The notes beneath the pieces were generated by a model that saw only the letters and a program-made list of their open reading frames with translations, was not told the DNA's origin and ran no database searches. The translations under genes and the position numbers were made by a program. A stretch of 64,000 nt of DNA from Oceanospirillum sediminis (GTDB lineage: Bacteria > Pseudomonadota > Gammaproteobacteria > Pseudomonadales > Halomonadaceae): NCBI RefSeq assembly GCF_014164585.1, contig NZ_JACJFM010000015.1:51250-115249 (forward strand), in the 5' to 3' direction. Positions 8,424 through 18,891 of the stretch are shown one piece after another (within the stretch, counting starts at the first letter, position 1; each line of letters begins with the position of its first letter).

Positions 8424-9437
8424 TTAATAGATTGCCATATTACGTAACGCAGCCTGAACCTGCACCCCAAACTCACGTCCGAGCTGCTTCAACGGCGATG
8501 GTTCCGGAGTAAAATCGACCAGACGACCGATACCCACCTTATCTTCAGCCACCTGACGCATACTCGCCAGACCATCAATCAACCCCATCTCCCTGGCCTG
8601 CTCACCATTCCAGACCAGCCCGCTGAACACTGACGGATCATCATTCAAGCGATCCCCTCTGCCTTCTTTAACAGCGCGGATAAACTGCTCATGAGTCTGG
8701 CTCAACACCGAACGCCAGAAATCAGCCTGCTGTTCACTCATATCGGTAAAAGGGTCAAGAAAAGCCTTATTCTCACCGGAGGTAAAGACACGACGTTCAA
8801 CCCCGACTTTATCCATCAGCCCTGTAAAACCGAACCCGGATGAGACCACACCAATCGACCCGACCAGACTGGCTCTGTTGGCATAGATCTCATTCGCTCC
8901 GGCAGCAATATAGTAAGCCCCGGAAGCGCCAATATCACGAATAACAGCATAAACCGGAGTATCGGGATGCTTTGCCCTGAGACGGATAATCTCATCGTAC
9001 ACTTCACCGGAATGGACAGGACTGCCACCCGGACTGTTAATATTCAGAATAACGGCTTTTGTTCCGGAATCATCAAATGCAGATCGCAATCCCTGAATCA
9101 GAAAATCCGCATTAGCTGGCTGCTCATCACCAATAGCGCCCAACACATCAACCACGGCCACATGTTCGCCAGCAGGTAATTCAATCGAATCAGATGATTT
9201 CTGCCAGAACATAAAGATCACAACCACGACCACAATCAGGCGTGCAAAACGGAAAAACAGCGTCCAGCGACGAGCACGGCGTTGTTCTTTCAGGGTTTCC
9301 ATTAACCATTTTTCCATCAGATGCCCGGTATGTGCAGCACCAGATTTTGCGGTGCGGGACGAATTACGCACCGATGCCGCCTGACGCTGAGAAGCATCTG
9401 CTTTTAATGGAGGTTCTTTCCAGTTCGATTCACTCAT
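8424..9437 (-). CDS. S49 family signal peptide peptidase (SppA-like)
   Basis: Membrane-bound serine protease of the short SppA/SohB class that degrades cleaved signal peptides. An N-terminal cytoplasmic stretch of about 60 residues precedes one membrane helix (about 66-78). The nucleophile is Ser172 in DIGASGAYYIA and the general base is Lys224 in SGENKAFLDPF, a spacing of 52 as I recall for Bacillus SppA. ATG 9437 has GAGGTGG just upstream. At 337 residues it lacks the duplicated domain of E. coli SppA. It lies 28 bases after a HAD phosphatase and is probably cotranscribed with it. Confidence 0.9.
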   Translation of the reverse strand: MSESNWKEPPLKADASQRQAASVRNSSRTAKSGAAHTGHLMEKWLMETLKEQRRARRWTLFFRFARLIVVVVVIFMFWQKSSDSIELPAGEHVAVVDVLGAIGDEQPANADFLIQGLRSAFDDSGTKAVILNINSPGGSPVHSGEVYDEIIRLRAKHPDTPVYAVIRDIGASGAYYIAAGANEIYANRASLVGSIGVVSSGFGFTGLMDKVGVERRVFTSGENKAFLDPFTDMSEQQADFWRSVLSQTHEQFIRAVKEGRGDRLNDDPSVFSGLVWNGEQAREMGLIDGLASMRQVAEDKVGIGRLVDFTPEPSPLKQLGREFGVQVQAALRNMAIY

Positions 9438-9465
9438 TTTTCCACCTCAGCCGATATCTGGACGA

Positions 9466-10131
9466 TTATCGACGCGATACATCAAGAAGCCAGTCAACCA
9501 GATCAGAAAACTGGTCTGCAGTAAAAACCGGATGATATTTTTGCAAACGCTCCGGGTGATGGGCTCCGTAATTTACGGCGATACGGTCCATACCAGCATT
9601 TTCAGCCAGCGCCATATCAAACTCAGTATCTCCGACCATCACCGCATCAGACACCTTGAGTTGCATTTCGTGCAACAGTTCATTAAGCATCATAGGGTCT
9701 GGCTTCGAACGGGTCTCATCGGCACACCGGGACGCAGAAAAATAGTGTGCCAATCCCGTCTCTTCAAAAACCTGATTCAACCCTCTTCTGCTTTTACCTG
9801 TGGCGACGGCCAGCCGGCACCCCGCAGTCTGAAGGCGCTTAAGCCCTTCCTCTACATCAGGAAACAGAGGCATCGCCTGATCTGATGCCTCCAGAAAATG
9901 CCAGGAGTAACGCTCTTTTAACAATTGCAGCTGAGATTCATCTATGCCGGGACAGAGCGTTCGAATAGCCTCAGGCAATCCCAGGCCAATGATATCGCGT
10001 ACGGACTCATAGCTCAGCGCAGGCTGCCAGCCGACATCAAGTGCTGCATTTTGCATACACAGCACAATCCGGGCCTCAGAATCAATTAAAGTGCCATCCC
10101 AGTCAAAAATGACAACAGGGTATTTCATCAT
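9466..10131 (-). CDS. HAD-IA family phosphatase (Gph/phosphoglycolate phosphatase-like)
   Basis: A 221-residue haloacid-dehalogenase phosphatase with all four motifs: FDWDGTLID (nucleophile Asp at residue 10, acid Asp12), AVATGK, a lysine in RSKPDPMM, and VMVGDTEFD. The cap domain after motif I is the alpha-helical C1 type. Its ATG overlaps the rluC stop by 4 bases, so the two are translationally coupled. The same HAD-rluC pairing occurs in pseudomonads. The substrate cannot be read from sequence. Confidence 0.9.
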   Translation of the reverse strand: MMKYPVVIFDWDGTLIDSEARIVLCMQNAALDVGWQPALSYESVRDIIGLGLPEAIRTLCPGIDESQLQLLKERYSWHFLEASDQAMPLFPDVEEGLKRLQTAGCRLAVATGKSRRGLNQVFEETGLAHYFSASRCADETRSKPDPMMLNELLHEMQLKVSDAVMVGDTEFDMALAENAGMDRIAVNYGAHHPERLQKYHPVFTADQFSDLVDWLLDVSRR

Positions 10132-11081
10132 CCCGCCTCTTTATGCAATTGTTTTAACAGATCTTTCATTGCCTTATCGTGAGGCGCACTCACCCTGATA
10201 ACGCTACCGGAATCCGGATCAGGAAACCCCAGACTGGCAGCATGCAAAAACATTCGGAAAAAGCCTTTCTGCTGAAAAGCGGAATCTGCCTGTTTGTTGC
10301 CATACTTCACATCCCCAATTAAAGGGTGGCCGGTAAACTGGGCATGTACACGAATCTGATGGGTTCTGCCGGTCACCGGCTCAGCTTCCATCAGGGTACA
10401 TCGACTGAATCGCTCCAGCACTTTAAAGCGAGTGATCGCTTCTTTACCCTGAGCAACATTGACCCGAACCATTCTTTCACTCTGATCACCGGACTTCAGC
10501 AAAGGCTGACTCACCTGAACAATTTTATCAGGCCAGCGTCCAGTTACTAACGCATGGTATTTTTTACTGAACGCTTTATCTTTCAGCGCCTGTTGCAGAA
10601 AATTAAGGCTCTTGCGATTTTTAGCAATCAGAATACATCCCGAAGTATCTTTATCAAGGCGATGCACCAGTTCAAGAAAATTATCGCCTTCACGCACCTG
10701 TCTTAAGGCTTCAATTAGCCCCTGCTTAATACCTGAACCCGCATGAACCGATAAGCCATGAGGCTTATTTATCACCAGCCAGTTATCAGTTTCCTGTAGC
10801 ACACTCTCCCTGAGCAGCTGTGCCAGCCCGTCGCTCACCGGAATATCTTCCGTTTTTTCCGCGACACGTACGGGTGGAATTCTGACAACATCCTCAGATT
10901 GAAGTCGATAAACCGCTTTAACACGCTTCTTATTGACCCGTACTTCACCCTTTCGAATAATTCGATATACCAGGCTTTTAGGCACACCTTTCAGATAAGT
11001 GATCAGAAAATTATCAACCCTCTGGCCGTCGTGACTGGCATCAATGGTGACAAACTGGACCGAATTCGTCTTTTCAGACAC
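10128..11081 (-). CDS. rluC: 23S rRNA pseudouridine synthase RluC
   Basis: Modifies 23S rRNA uridines (955, 2504 and 2580 in E. coli). An N-terminal S4 RNA-binding domain (GVPKSLVYRIIRKGEVRVNKKRV) is followed by the RluA-type catalytic domain, with its Asp in ELVHRLDKDTSG. The open frame extends to 11225, but GTG at 11081 has a perfect GGGAGG four bases upstream and gives the E. coli-like N-terminus; the upstream 48 codons look unrelated. The revised protein is 317 residues. It is divergent from rne, the usual arrangement. Confidence 0.95.
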   Translation of the reverse strand: MSEKTNSVQFVTIDASHDGQRVDNFLITYLKGVPKSLVYRIIRKGEVRVNKKRVKAVYRLQSEDVVRIPPVRVAEKTEDIPVSDGLAQLLRESVLQETDNWLVINKPHGLSVHAGSGIKQGLIEALRQVREGDNFLELVHRLDKDTSGCILIAKNRKSLNFLQQALKDKAFSKKYHALVTGRWPDKIVQVSQPLLKSGDQSERMVRVNVAQGKEAITRFKVLERFSRCTLMEAEPVTGRTHQIRVHAQFTGHPLIGDVKYGNKQADSAFQQKGFFRMFLHAASLGFPDPDSGSVIRVSAPHDKAMKDLLKQLHKEAG

Positions 11082-11231
11082 ATAGCCTCCCGGCAGTATT
11101 TTGTTCAGCAACGTACAATTAACAGAAATATAAACAGCAGGTATACATTTTTTCCGGTTCGACAACCAGGCAACCATCGCGGAAAATGGACCCGCTAACC
11201 CACAGTTAATCCACAGCTTGCTCAAATCAAA

Positions 11232-11260
11232 TTGATGGTTTGCGTGATAACTGCTATATT
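11232..11260 (+). promoter_or_regulatory. sigma-70 promoter candidate for rne
   Basis: TTGATG (11232-11237), a 17-base spacer and TATATT (11255-11260) predict a start near 11267. That leaves about 478 bases of untranslated leader before rne. Confidence 0.65.
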
Positions 11261-11266
11261 GCAGAC

Positions 11267-11744
11267 CGCCTGAAATAGTATCGCAAATGTCATCCAGCCC
11301 GTGTGAAAGTATTGGCGGGTAAATCAGGCCTTACCTCCGCAAAAAAGCGTGATGGTAACAGATTAAAATTTGAATGCGAGCTGAGTTTTTTCAGCTCGCT
11401 TTTCCGTTAACAGCACACCCAGACAATCATTCTGTGCCAACGGATCAACTTATGTTTCGTGTCCGGTGAGTCTCGCGGAACGGCTGGAGTTATGCCGCAC
11501 AGGCCGATTGCCTGTGTCCGGATGTCATCATAATGTAGTCGCCCGGCCCTGTACCTTGCCACCAGTATGTTTTTCAGCTTTTGCTGCCAGGCAACGAAGA
11601 CCTGATGACAGCAGAAGCCAACAGACCTGCATAATCGTCTTTAAGCGAAGAGCATAGCGCACGCATAAAAATCTTGATTTCTGTTCCACCAACGATTGTT
11701 CCGGATGAACCGGTATTGGGTGTCCCAAGGACCCGAATAGTTTA
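11267..11744 (+). promoter_or_regulatory. long rne 5' leader, probable RNase E autoregulatory element
   Basis: About 478 bases with no convincing gene separate the promoter from rne. The leader holds several stem-loops: 11376-11399, CACAGGC/GCCTGTG (11498-11504 with 11510-11516) and an imperfect CTTTTGCTG/CAGCAGAAG pair near 11578-11616. In E. coli the 361-base rne leader (Rfam rne5 family) folds into hairpins through which RNase E controls its own mRNA. Size and position match that. A direct family match cannot be checked here. Confidence 0.65.
11376..11403 (+). terminator. terminator-like hairpin inside the rne leader
   Basis: A perfect 9-bp stem (GCGAGCTGA / TCAGCTCGC, loop of six) is followed at once by TTTTCC. 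It lies about 110 bases after the predicted transcript start. It could be an attenuator or the 3' end of a small leader RNA of about 140 bases. Confidence 0.6.
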
Positions 11745-14700
11745 ATGAAAAGAATGCTGATTAACGCAACTCAGCCTGAAGAGTTGCGTGTTGCCCTTGT
11801 TGATGGCCAGAGACTATATGATCTGGATATCGAATCTGGCTCAAGGGAACAGAAAAAAGCCAACATATATCGCGGCCGTATTACGCGTATTGAACCCAGC
11901 CTGGAAGCTGCGTTTGTTGATTTTGGCGCAGAGCGCCACGGTTTTCTGCCTCTGAAAGAAATTTCAAAAGAGTACTTCTTTAAAAAGCCATCTGAGATCA
12001 GTGGTCGCATCAATATTAAGGATGTGGTTAAAGAAGGCACAGAGGTTATCGTACAGGTCGATAAAGAAGAGCGAGGCAACAAAGGTGCCGCGCTGACCAC
12101 GTTTGTCAGCCTGGCCGGACGCTATCTGGTACTAATGCCAAACAATGCCCGTGCCGGTGGCATCTCCCGCCGCATTGAGGGTGATGACCGTACTCAGCTG
12201 CGCGATGCGATGAACCAGCTGACGATGCCATCTGATATGGGCGTGATTGTTCGTACCGCAGGCGTTGGCCGTAGCGCTGAAGAACTTCAATGGGATCTGG
12301 ACTATCTGCTGCAGTTATGGGATGCCATCAAGAGCGCTGCAGAAGAACGTTCAGCTCCGTTTCTGGTCTACCAGGAAAGTAACGTTATCATCCGCGCAAT
12401 GCGTGACTACCTGCGCCAGGATGTGGGCGAGGTTCTGATTGATAACCCGGAAGTTCATACTGAAGCGATGAATTTTATCCAGCAGGTGATGCCGGGCTAC
12501 CAGAACAAGATCAAACTGTACGAAGATCCTGTTCCTCTGTTCAGCCGCTTCCAGATTGAAAGCCAGATCGAAACGGCCTTCCAGCGTGAAGTTAAGCTGC
12601 CATCCGGCGGCTCTATCGTTATCGATCACACAGAAGCCCTGGTTTCCATTGATATCAACTCAGCACGCGCTACTCGTGGTGGAGATATTGAAGAAACAGC
12701 ACTGAATACTAACCTTGAAGCAGCCGATGAAATTGCACGCCAGCTTCGCCTGCGAGATATCGGCGGTCTGATTGTTATCGACTTTATCGATATGACGCCG
12801 GTTAAGAACCAGCGTGAAGTTGAAAACCGCATGCGCGATGCTCTGAAAGTCGATCGGGCTCGCGTACAGATCGGACGCATCTCACGCTTTGGCCTGATGG
12901 AGATGTCCCGCCAGCGCCTGCGTCCATCTCTGGGTGAAACCAGTGGTGTGGTGTGCCCTCGCTGTGAAGGCCAGGGAACCATCCGTGATGTACAGTCACT
13001 GGCTCTATCGATCATGCGTCTGATCGAAGAGGAAGCCATGAAAGACAGAACCGCTCAGATCCGGGCGATTCTGCCAGTCAACGTAGCAACCTTCTTGCTG
13101 AATGAAAAGCGCAGCACCCTGGCGGACATTGAGGCCCGTCAGAATGTCGGCGTACTGGTTATCCCTAACCCAGATATGGAAACACCTCACTACGAGGTCG
13201 TTCGTCTGCGCGATGATCACCTGGATGCTACAGGTGAAGAGTCCAGCTTCGAAATTAATCTGACTCAGCCTGAAAAAGAAGAAGACACGGCAGCACCCGC
13301 TAAGCCAGCTGAGCGCCAGAAAGCGGCGGTTCGCAGTGTAGCACCTAAAGCACCAGCACCAGCTCCTGCACCTGAAGAACAGAAAGGAGCAGAAGTAGCA
13401 GAAGGCTTCTTCAGCAAACTATTTAAAGCACTGGGAAAAGTCTTTGGTGGTAATGACAACGCCTCTGCTGAAGCAGACAAAGACGAAGCTAAGAATAAAG
13501 AAAGCGAGCACCAGAAAGAAAAGCGCCATGACAAACAGCGCTCTCGCCGTCGTAATGAGCGTAAGCCTCGCCGAGACAAACGCGATGATCGTCGGGATAA
13601 CAAAGACGAGAAAAAAGCGGATGACAATGGCGATCAGGAAAAGCGCAATAACGATAAGCCGAAGAAGCCTCGCAATGACCGCCGTCGCGTAAAAGAAGAG
13701 AAAGAAAGAACGGATAACGCGACAGAAAGCACAGAGAATCAGGAAAACACCGGACAGGACAGTGAAAAAGCACGTCCGAAAAATAAGCGAACTCGCAATA
13801 ATCCTCGCAGACGTCGCCGTAATCGCAATAATGAGGAAAAGAGTAACAATAGCACTGAAAATCCAGCAACCGGTACTGAAAAAGTAACCACTTCTGAGAC
13901 CCCAGAGCAAGCAACAACAGCTCAACCAGCTGCAGCACAAGCTTCGGAAAAAACAGAAGCTGTTGAGAAAGCGGTCAGAAAAGGGCCTCAATCAGTACAA
14001 GCTGAAGCGCCGAAAGCACCAGAAGCCAGCAAGCCTGCAGAGACAACAGCAGAAAATGCCGAAGTTTCCTCAGATGCCGCACGTGCAATCTGGGCTAAAG
14101 CTGAAGCGACTATCGCCGCTCAACAGGATGATCAGCCTGAATCAGCAGAAGCCACGGTTGCTACAGAAGCTGTAGCCACAGAGACAACAGCAGAAAACAA
14201 GCCTGTTACTCAGGATGAAAACTCTGTGTCAGTGGAATCAACAGCACCTGCGAACGAAGCGCCAGTAACACAAGTAGCACCTGATGATAATCAGCAGTCA
14301 TCTGAGGCACCTGTAGCAACGATTACGGAAGTGGTAACGTCTGCACAAGACGAGACACAACCGAAAGCGGTACAGAGCACAGAACATCCTGTAGCAGAAA
14401 CGGCCAGTGAGCCTGAGACAGTCGAAACCGTTGCTGAAGCCCCAGAAGCCAGTGCAACTCCGGAAGCTTCGGTAACAACGGATGACACGCCACCGACTGA
14501 AGGCGTTGAGCTTCCGACATCTGCTGACAACACGACAGAAGCAGAAGGCAATGAAGCTCAGGCCTCTGAGGTGATAAACAATTCAGAAACAGCAACCGCC
14601 GCTTCTGTAGAAATCGCATCAGAAGCTGCCCCGGTACAAGAAGTAACCGAGGCTCCGGCAACGACTGCTGCAGCTGATGGAGCATCAGAACAAAATGCAG

Positions 14701-15149
14701 ACACTGCTGAACTGTCAAATGAGGCAGTAGCCACTCAGGAAGAGCAGCCAGCAGAATCTGCTGTTGAAGCCGTTGCGACACCTCCAGTATCTGTTGCAGA
14801 AGAAAGCACTTCCGAAGTGACTGAGCAACCTGCAGGTGAGGTAGTGGCGGCAAATACAGCAAGCGCTACACAGCCGCCTGCAGCCACACCTTCTCGCCCA
14901 AAACGCATGAGTCGTAAACAGCGAGCCAGAGTGGCTGTCGAGACAGGTACAGTTGAGCTGAAAATTCCGGTCATTAAACCCGGAGAAGGAGCAGGTGCAG
15001 GCGAAACACCTCGCCCTGAGCCTAAAAAGTCAGTGAAGAAAGCCAGAACACGCCGTACTGGCGGCGGTCGGGTCCATAACGACCCAAGACAGGCTAAACA
15101 ACAACCGGTCGACCCGGCGCTTAATTCTTCTGAATCCACGGAAGATTAA
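11745..15149 (+). CDS. rne: ribonuclease E
   Basis: Main endoribonuclease of mRNA decay and scaffold of the degradosome. The 1134-residue protein has an N-terminal catalytic half with an S1 domain, Asp303 and Asp346 at the E. coli catalytic positions, and the Zn-link CPRC (Cys404, Cys407). An amphipathic helix at about 551-567 ([16 protein letters not shown]) likely serves as the membrane anchor. Arg/Lys-rich segments (about 590-700) follow, then a very Ala/Glu/Thr/Pro-rich disordered tail and a basic C-terminal [15 protein letters not shown] region. AAGGA lies about 13 bases before the ATG. A strong terminator follows. Confidence 0.98.
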   Translation: MKRMLINATQPEELRVALVDGQRLYDLDIESGSREQKKANIYRGRITRIEPSLEAAFVDFGAERHGFLPLKEISKEYFFKKPSEISGRINIKDVVKEGTEVIVQVDKEERGNKGAALTTFVSLAGRYLVLMPNNARAGGISRRIEGDDRTQLRDAMNQLTMPSDMGVIVRTAGVGRSAEELQWDLDYLLQLWDAIKSAAEERSAPFLVYQESNVIIRAMRDYLRQDVGEVLIDNPEVHTEAMNFIQQVMPGYQNKIKLYEDPVPLFSRFQIESQIETAFQREVKLPSGGSIVIDHTEALVSIDINSARATRGGDIEETALNTNLEAADEIARQLRLRDIGGLIVIDFIDMTPVKNQREVENRMRDALKVDRARVQIGRISRFGLMEMSRQRLRPSLGETSGVVCPRCEGQGTIRDVQSLALSIMRLIEEEAMKDRTAQIRAILPVNVATFLLNEKRSTLADIEARQNVGVLVIPNPDMETPHYEVVRLRDDHLDATGEESSFEINLTQPEKEEDTAAPAKPAERQKAAVRSVAPKAPAPAPAPEEQKGAEVAEGFFSKLFKALGKVFGGNDNASAEADKDEAKNKESEHQKEKRHDKQRSRRRNERKPRRDKRDDRRDNKDEKKADDNGDQEKRNNDKPKKPRNDRRRVKEEKERTDNATESTENQENTGQDSEKARPKNKRTRNNPRRRRRNRNNEEKSNNSTENPATGTEKVTTSETPEQATTAQPAAAQASEKTEAVEKAVRKGPQSVQAEAPKAPEASKPAETTAENAEVSSDAARAIWAKAEATIAAQQDDQPESAEATVATEAVATETTAENKPVTQDENSVSVESTAPANEAPVTQVAPDDNQQSSEAPVATITEVVTSAQDETQPKAVQSTEHPVAETASEPETVETVAEAPEASATPEASVTTDDTPPTEGVELPTSADNTTEAEGNEAQASEVINNSETATAASVEIASEAAPVQEVTEAPATTAAADGASEQNADTAELSNEAVATQEEQPAESAVEAVATPPVSVAEESTSEVTEQPAGEVVAANTASATQPPAATPSRPKRMSRKQRARVAVETGTVELKIPVIKPGEGAGAGETPRPEPKKSVKKARTRRTGGGRVHNDPRQAKQQPVDPALNSSESTED

Positions 15150-15160
15150 GCAACAAGCAA

Positions 15161-15188
15161 AAGGCCAGCTCAATGAGCTGGCCTTTTT
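15161..15188 (+). terminator. rho-independent terminator of rne
   Basis: An 11-bp perfect stem (AAGGCCAGCTC / GAGCTGGCCTT) with a 3-base loop is followed by TTTTT, 11 bases past the rne stop. The minus side also shows TTTTG, so it may serve the converging gene at 15225-15548 too. Confidence 0.92.
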
Positions 15189-15224
15189 CATATTCAGATA
15201 ACTAAAACAACAAATCACTGGCCG

Positions 15225-15548
15225 CTATCTTTTGCCTGGAGGGTGATGCCCGCTCTGATTACCAAACTTCCCTCTTACAGACCGCCCCTCAGGCTCCCCA
15301 ACTGCTGAATCTTTAGCACCGGTATTCAGTTTATAACGATTATCAGCCATACGCTCCATGATAGAACTGATTCTCTGCATAGAATCAACCACCGTATTCA
15401 GACTGTCTAATTGCTCCTGAAGCTGACACTTCAGTTGTTCCATATGTTTCAACACAGGAGCAGACTCAGGTTCTTTTCTGGAGGCAGATTTCAGTACAAC
15501 ACTTTCAACAGAGATATTCAGCTTTTCAGGTTGGGTCCGTGCATTCAT
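15225..15548 (-). CDS. small coiled-coil hypothetical protein
   Basis: A 107-residue frame with an AAAGG ribosome site about 7 bases before ATG 15548. I do not recognise a family. The middle (about residues 30-75, PVLKHMEQLKCQLQEQLDS and on) has heptad-like Leu/Met spacing suggestive of a coiled coil. The ends are polar and the tail is Gly/His/Pro rich. It converges on rne and shares its terminator region. No signal peptide or membrane helix is seen. Coding is likely but unproven. Confidence 0.6.
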   Translation of the reverse strand: MNARTQPEKLNISVESVVLKSASRKEPESAPVLKHMEQLKCQLQEQLDSLNTVVDSMQRISSIMERMADNRYKLNTGAKDSAVGEPEGRSVRGKFGNQSGHHPPGKR

Positions 15549-15736
15549 ACATCACCTTTGATGTTGTTTACCTGTAGCTATACCTTGTCAGGAGCAAATG
15601 AAAATGAGGTTTCAGCCAGGTGAATACTTAAGGACAAAATAATGAAGCGTTACCAGAAGTAAAGCGCTCTGAGGCGGAGCAGTATGAGAAAAACGCACCA
15701 ATCAGATATGACTGATCAGTGCCGTTATTATCTGTA

Positions 15737-16798
15737 TCAAGGGGAGATCGTGCGGATTAAATCACTCAACTTTGGCGGTTCAATTTCCAGAGTGACTGAA
15801 AACTTCTCCAACACCCGGCTACGAATATAATCAGCCAGCGTTAAAAGCTCTTCAGCACTACCCTGTCCATAATGCACCAGCACCAGAGCCTGTTTATCAT
15901 ACACACCGACAGAGCCTGCTCTGAACCCCTTAAGCCCACACTGCTCAATCAGCCAGCCAGCGGCAAGCTTCATCTCAGAAGCTTCCCTGCCTTTTACAGG
16001 ATATACAGGTATATCCGGAAAATGCTCTCGCAGCTGCTCGGCTGTTATCCGATCAACAACAGGGTTTTTGAAGAAACTGCCAGCATTTCCGGGATTATAA
16101 GGAGCCGGTAACTTACTACTCCTGATTTTACAGATCTCATCAGCAATATTTGCCGGAGTTATTTCTGCGTCAGTCATTCTTGCAGCAAGATCACCATACG
16201 CCAGAACAACGTCTGCGCGACTTTTACTAAGCTTAAGCTCCAGCTCAGTAATAACCACTTTACCTGCCAGCTGTTTCTTAAAGATACTATCCCGGTAGGC
16301 AAAATTACATTCCTGCTGACTGAGTTCAAACGCAGCACCAGAATCAATAAACAGACCTCTCACACATACCAGACGATCAGATAACTCTACACCGTAAGCT
16401 CCGATATTCTGAATAGGTGCAGCTCCTGCCATCCCTGGAATCAGCGCCAGATTCTCAAGCCCGAAGTACCCTCTGGCAACAGAATCCATCACCAGATCAT
16501 GCCAGCAAACTCCCGCTCCAACCGTTAACAGAACCTTATCATCTTCACACTCTGAATAGCGAATGTGGTTATTCGCCATTCTGATCAGTAATACCGGAGG
16601 ATCACAGTCCACAATCAGATTGCTGCCACCACCAATGGGCAGTACAGCAAGGTTATACTGACAGGCAAACTCCAGTACTGAGCGTAAACTCTGTTCAGAA
16701 TCCGGGCTAGCCAGAAAACCAGCCCTGGCAGAAAACCCCAGAGTATTCATACTCTTCAGCTCTGCATCGGCTTTTATTCCTTCTGGCAAAACTGACAT
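15737..16798 (-). CDS. murB: UDP-N-acetylmuramate dehydrogenase (type I MurB)
   Basis: FAD enzyme reducing UDP-GlcNAc-enolpyruvate to UDP-MurNAc, a cytoplasmic step of peptidoglycan synthesis. Visible motifs are PIGGGSNLIVD (FAD), ENLALIPGMAGAAPIQNIGAYG, FAYRDSIFK, GNAGSFFKNPVV (catalytic Ser) and a C-terminal Glu in TLEIEPP. The frame can start at GTG 16819, overlapping the upstream stop, but ATG 16798 has GAGGAA three bases upstream and is preferred (353 residues). It is coupled to the phosphatase gene before it. Confidence 0.95.
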   Translation of the reverse strand: MSVLPEGIKADAELKSMNTLGFSARAGFLASPDSEQSLRSVLEFACQYNLAVLPIGGGSNLIVDCDPPVLLIRMANNHIRYSECEDDKVLLTVGAGVCWHDLVMDSVARGYFGLENLALIPGMAGAAPIQNIGAYGVELSDRLVCVRGLFIDSGAAFELSQQECNFAYRDSIFKKQLAGKVVITELELKLSKSRADVVLAYGDLAARMTDAEITPANIADEICKIRSSKLPAPYNPGNAGSFFKNPVVDRITAEQLREHFPDIPVYPVKGREASEMKLAAGWLIEQCGLKGFRAGSVGVYDKQALVLVHYGQGSAEELLTLADYIRSRVLEKFSVTLEIEPPKLSDLIRTISP

Positions 16799-16815
16799 TA
16801 ATTCCTCAAACCCGG

Positions 16816-17322
16816 TCACAACTGGTACTGCCTTCTCAGAGAATCCAATAACTTTTCACCAGCAGCTTCTACCAGATCAAGCACCAGCTCAAAGCCATCA
16901 TCCCCACCATAATAAGGATCGGGCACTTCTCTGACTCCCAGCTCGGGAGCACAACTCAGAAACATATCAAGGTGAGCCTTACTATTGACAGGCTGCAGAT
17001 TCATCAGCCCATTGTAGTTAGCCTGATCCATCGCCAGAATCAGATCAAAACGATGAAAATCATCTTCGGTTACCTGACGCGCTCTGAGCTTGCTCAGATC
17101 ATAGCCTCGTTCTGCAGCTGCAGCCTGAGATCTGGAATCAGGAGGGTTTCCGGCATGTCCGGCCCCGGTTCCGGCTGAATCAACCAGTATCTGCTCATCC
17201 AGGCCTGCTCTGGCAACCAGGCCGCGAAAAACGCCATCAGCCGTTGGCGAACGACAGATATTTCCCAGACAAACAAAAAGTACGGAGATCGCTTTATCAT
17301 CTTTCATGCAGATAAAATCCAT
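16816..17322 (-). CDS. low-molecular-weight protein tyrosine phosphatase
   Basis: Cytoplasmic phosphatase with the P-loop FVCLGNICRSPTADG (Cys-x5-Arg-Ser) near residue 18 and the general-acid loop DPYYGG. The length of 168 (or 163 from the ATG at 17307) is usual. The start is not decided by ribosome sites, and the ATG at 17307 gives the tighter family N-terminus. Its 3' end overlaps the extended murB frame. The same ptp-murB pair occurs in pseudomonads. The target may be a tyrosine kinase or small aryl phosphates. Confidence 0.92.
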   Translation of the reverse strand: MDFICMKDDKAISVLFVCLGNICRSPTADGVFRGLVARAGLDEQILVDSAGTGAGHAGNPPDSRSQAAAAERGYDLSKLRARQVTEDDFHRFDLILAMDQANYNGLMNLQPVNSKAHLDMFLSCAPELGVREVPDPYYGGDDGFELVLDLVEAAGEKLLDSLRRQYQL

Positions 17323-17393
17323 ATACAGAGAGAGTTTCTGCGATTATAAAGCAAAGTCATCAGAGATGTTGTCACGACCACCGGTATATAGCC

Positions 17394-17831
17394 TCATGAT
17401 TCTCTGGCAGAAGGAATCAGGGTAAACCAGAACAGATCAATCAGACAGGAACACATAGTCGCAACCGTCACCAAAGCCGCTTTTACCAGTAATACATCCG
17501 ATAGGAAACTGGCATACTTAAAAGCACAAAAAACGAAAGCAACGGATATTAAGGCAAGAAATAATACCAGACGAAAAGTCTGACTGGCGTACTCATCTGC
17601 ATTCAGTCTTTCAGGGCGAGCATAAGGCGTAATAAACAGAATCAGTAACACGACAGCCAGAGTAACAGGGTCCAGAAAAATGGCCTCAACCCCATCTGTT
17701 ACCGTCAGACAAAAGCTGACAACCAGAAGAGCAAGAGCGCCTCTGGCTATTTTGCAATAAGGGTTTAACAGAATATAAGCCTCACCTGAATAATCAGATG
17801 GTAGTTCACGATGGCTGTTCTCAGCATCCAT
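17394..17831 (-). CDS. small integral membrane protein, unknown function
   Basis: A frame of about 145 residues with three to four hydrophobic helices (ALALLVVSFCLTV, VTLAVVLLILFIT, LVLFLALISVAFVF, and one near the C-terminus). I do not recognise a family. An upstream ATG at 17861 would add 10 residues; ATG 17831 has GGAG 10 bases before it and is preferred. It sits between kdsB and ptp in the same direction. The 220-base gap after kdsB (17862-18081) shows no gene or clear signal. Confidence 0.6.
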   Translation of the reverse strand: MDAENSHRELPSDYSGEAYILLNPYCKIARGALALLVVSFCLTVTDGVEAIFLDPVTLAVVLLILFITPYARPERLNADEYASQTFRLVLFLALISVAFVFCAFKYASFLSDVLLVKAALVTVATMCSCLIDLFWFTLIPSARES

Positions 17832-18081
17832 GATTCTCAGACTCCGGTAGTCAATCTGCATAACGGCAGGTTAGTTAACCAGTATACAAAGAGAAGACAG
17901 CGACACCCTGAATCGGGTTACACGCATCTTATGTCATGGCGTAAGGATATAAGTAATTGAAGCGTCACTCTATTACAGAAAATTACATTCAACCCGGCTA
18001 GCAGAACACAGGCATCCGAAAACGTTTCAGCTTAAAACCACCATCAGATTTATTCTACCCGACAATAAAAGCCACTAAAGC

Positions 18082-18843
18082 TTATGGAGCCTCAGATACC
18101 AGCGCCCGTACTCGCTCCAGATCTTCAGGAGTATCCACTCCGGCTGGATGATCTTCATCTGCCTCGGCGACATGAATACGTACACCATTCCATAATGCCC
18201 GCAATTGTTCCAATTGTTCAGCCTGTTCAATCGGTGCAGGAGACCAGCGCACAAAGTCATTCAGCATTTTTACTCTGTAACCATATAAGCCAATGTGTCG
18301 GAATAAAGGAGAAGGCGGCAGTTGATCAGACTGATCTGCAAAAGCATCTCTTGCCCAGGCGATGGTTGCTCTGGAGAAATAAAGTGCATAGCCCTGATGA
18401 TCAGTCACCACTTTCACCACATTAGGATTATGCACCGCACTAACGTCAGAAATACGCTCACACAACGTCGAAATGCCAGCAGCAGGATCAGCTGCCAGAT
18501 TATGCGCCACCTGATTGATCAGGCGTGGAGGAATCAGGGGTTCATCTCCCTGAACATTAACAATGATATCATCCGAGTAAAAACCACATTGACTGGCAAC
18601 TTCCTGCAACCGGTCAGTACCTGACGAATGTTCAGGAGACGTCATACAGACTTCAGCCCCGAAGCTTTCAGCAACCTGCTTAATTCTTTCATCATCTGTG
18701 GCAATGATGATACGTTCAGCTTCGCTTTTAGCCGCCTGATCATACACTCTTTGCAGCATCGACTTACCAGCAATATCCAGTAACGGCTTGCCTGGAAGAC
18801 GAGAGGAAGCATAACGGGCTGGAATAACTACAGTGAAAGGCAT
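18082..18843 (-). CDS. kdsB: CMP-KDO synthetase
   Basis: Activates 3-deoxy-D-manno-octulosonate with CTP for lipid A-core assembly. The opening [19 protein letters not shown], the [12 protein letters not shown] segment and [11 protein letters not shown] are family signatures. The frame extends one codon to a GTG, but ATG 18843 with AGGAGA five bases upstream is the better start (253 residues). It lies 48 bases after the ycaR stop in the lpxK-ycaR-kdsB order typical of Gram-negatives. Confidence 0.97.
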   Translation of the reverse strand: MPFTVVIPARYASSRLPGKPLLDIAGKSMLQRVYDQAAKSEAERIIIATDDERIKQVAESFGAEVCMTSPEHSSGTDRLQEVASQCGFYSDDIIVNVQGDEPLIPPRLINQVAHNLAADPAAGISTLCERISDVSAVHNPNVVKVVTDHQGYALYFSRATIAWARDAFADQSDQLPPSPLFRHIGLYGYRVKMLNDFVRWSPAPIEQAEQLEQLRALWNGVRIHVAEADEDHPAGVDTPEDLERVRALVSEAP

Positions 18844-18891
18844 CACTATCTCCTGAATGGGCCGGGCAGGAAGACCTGCCGGGGATACAAG

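Noticed and set aside
11082..11225. N-terminal extension of rluC
   Set aside because: GTG 11081 has a perfect GGGAGG and matches the E. coli RluC start; the extra residues look random.
11466..11728. Short frames in the rne leader on both strands
   Set aside because: No ribosome sites and they cross predicted RNA stems; untranslated leader is the better reading.
13265..13991. Long minus-strand open frames inside rne
   Set aside because: They lie antisense to the Lys/Glu/Arg-rich RNase E tail and are composition shadows (Leu/Ser/Phe-rich) with no ribosome site.
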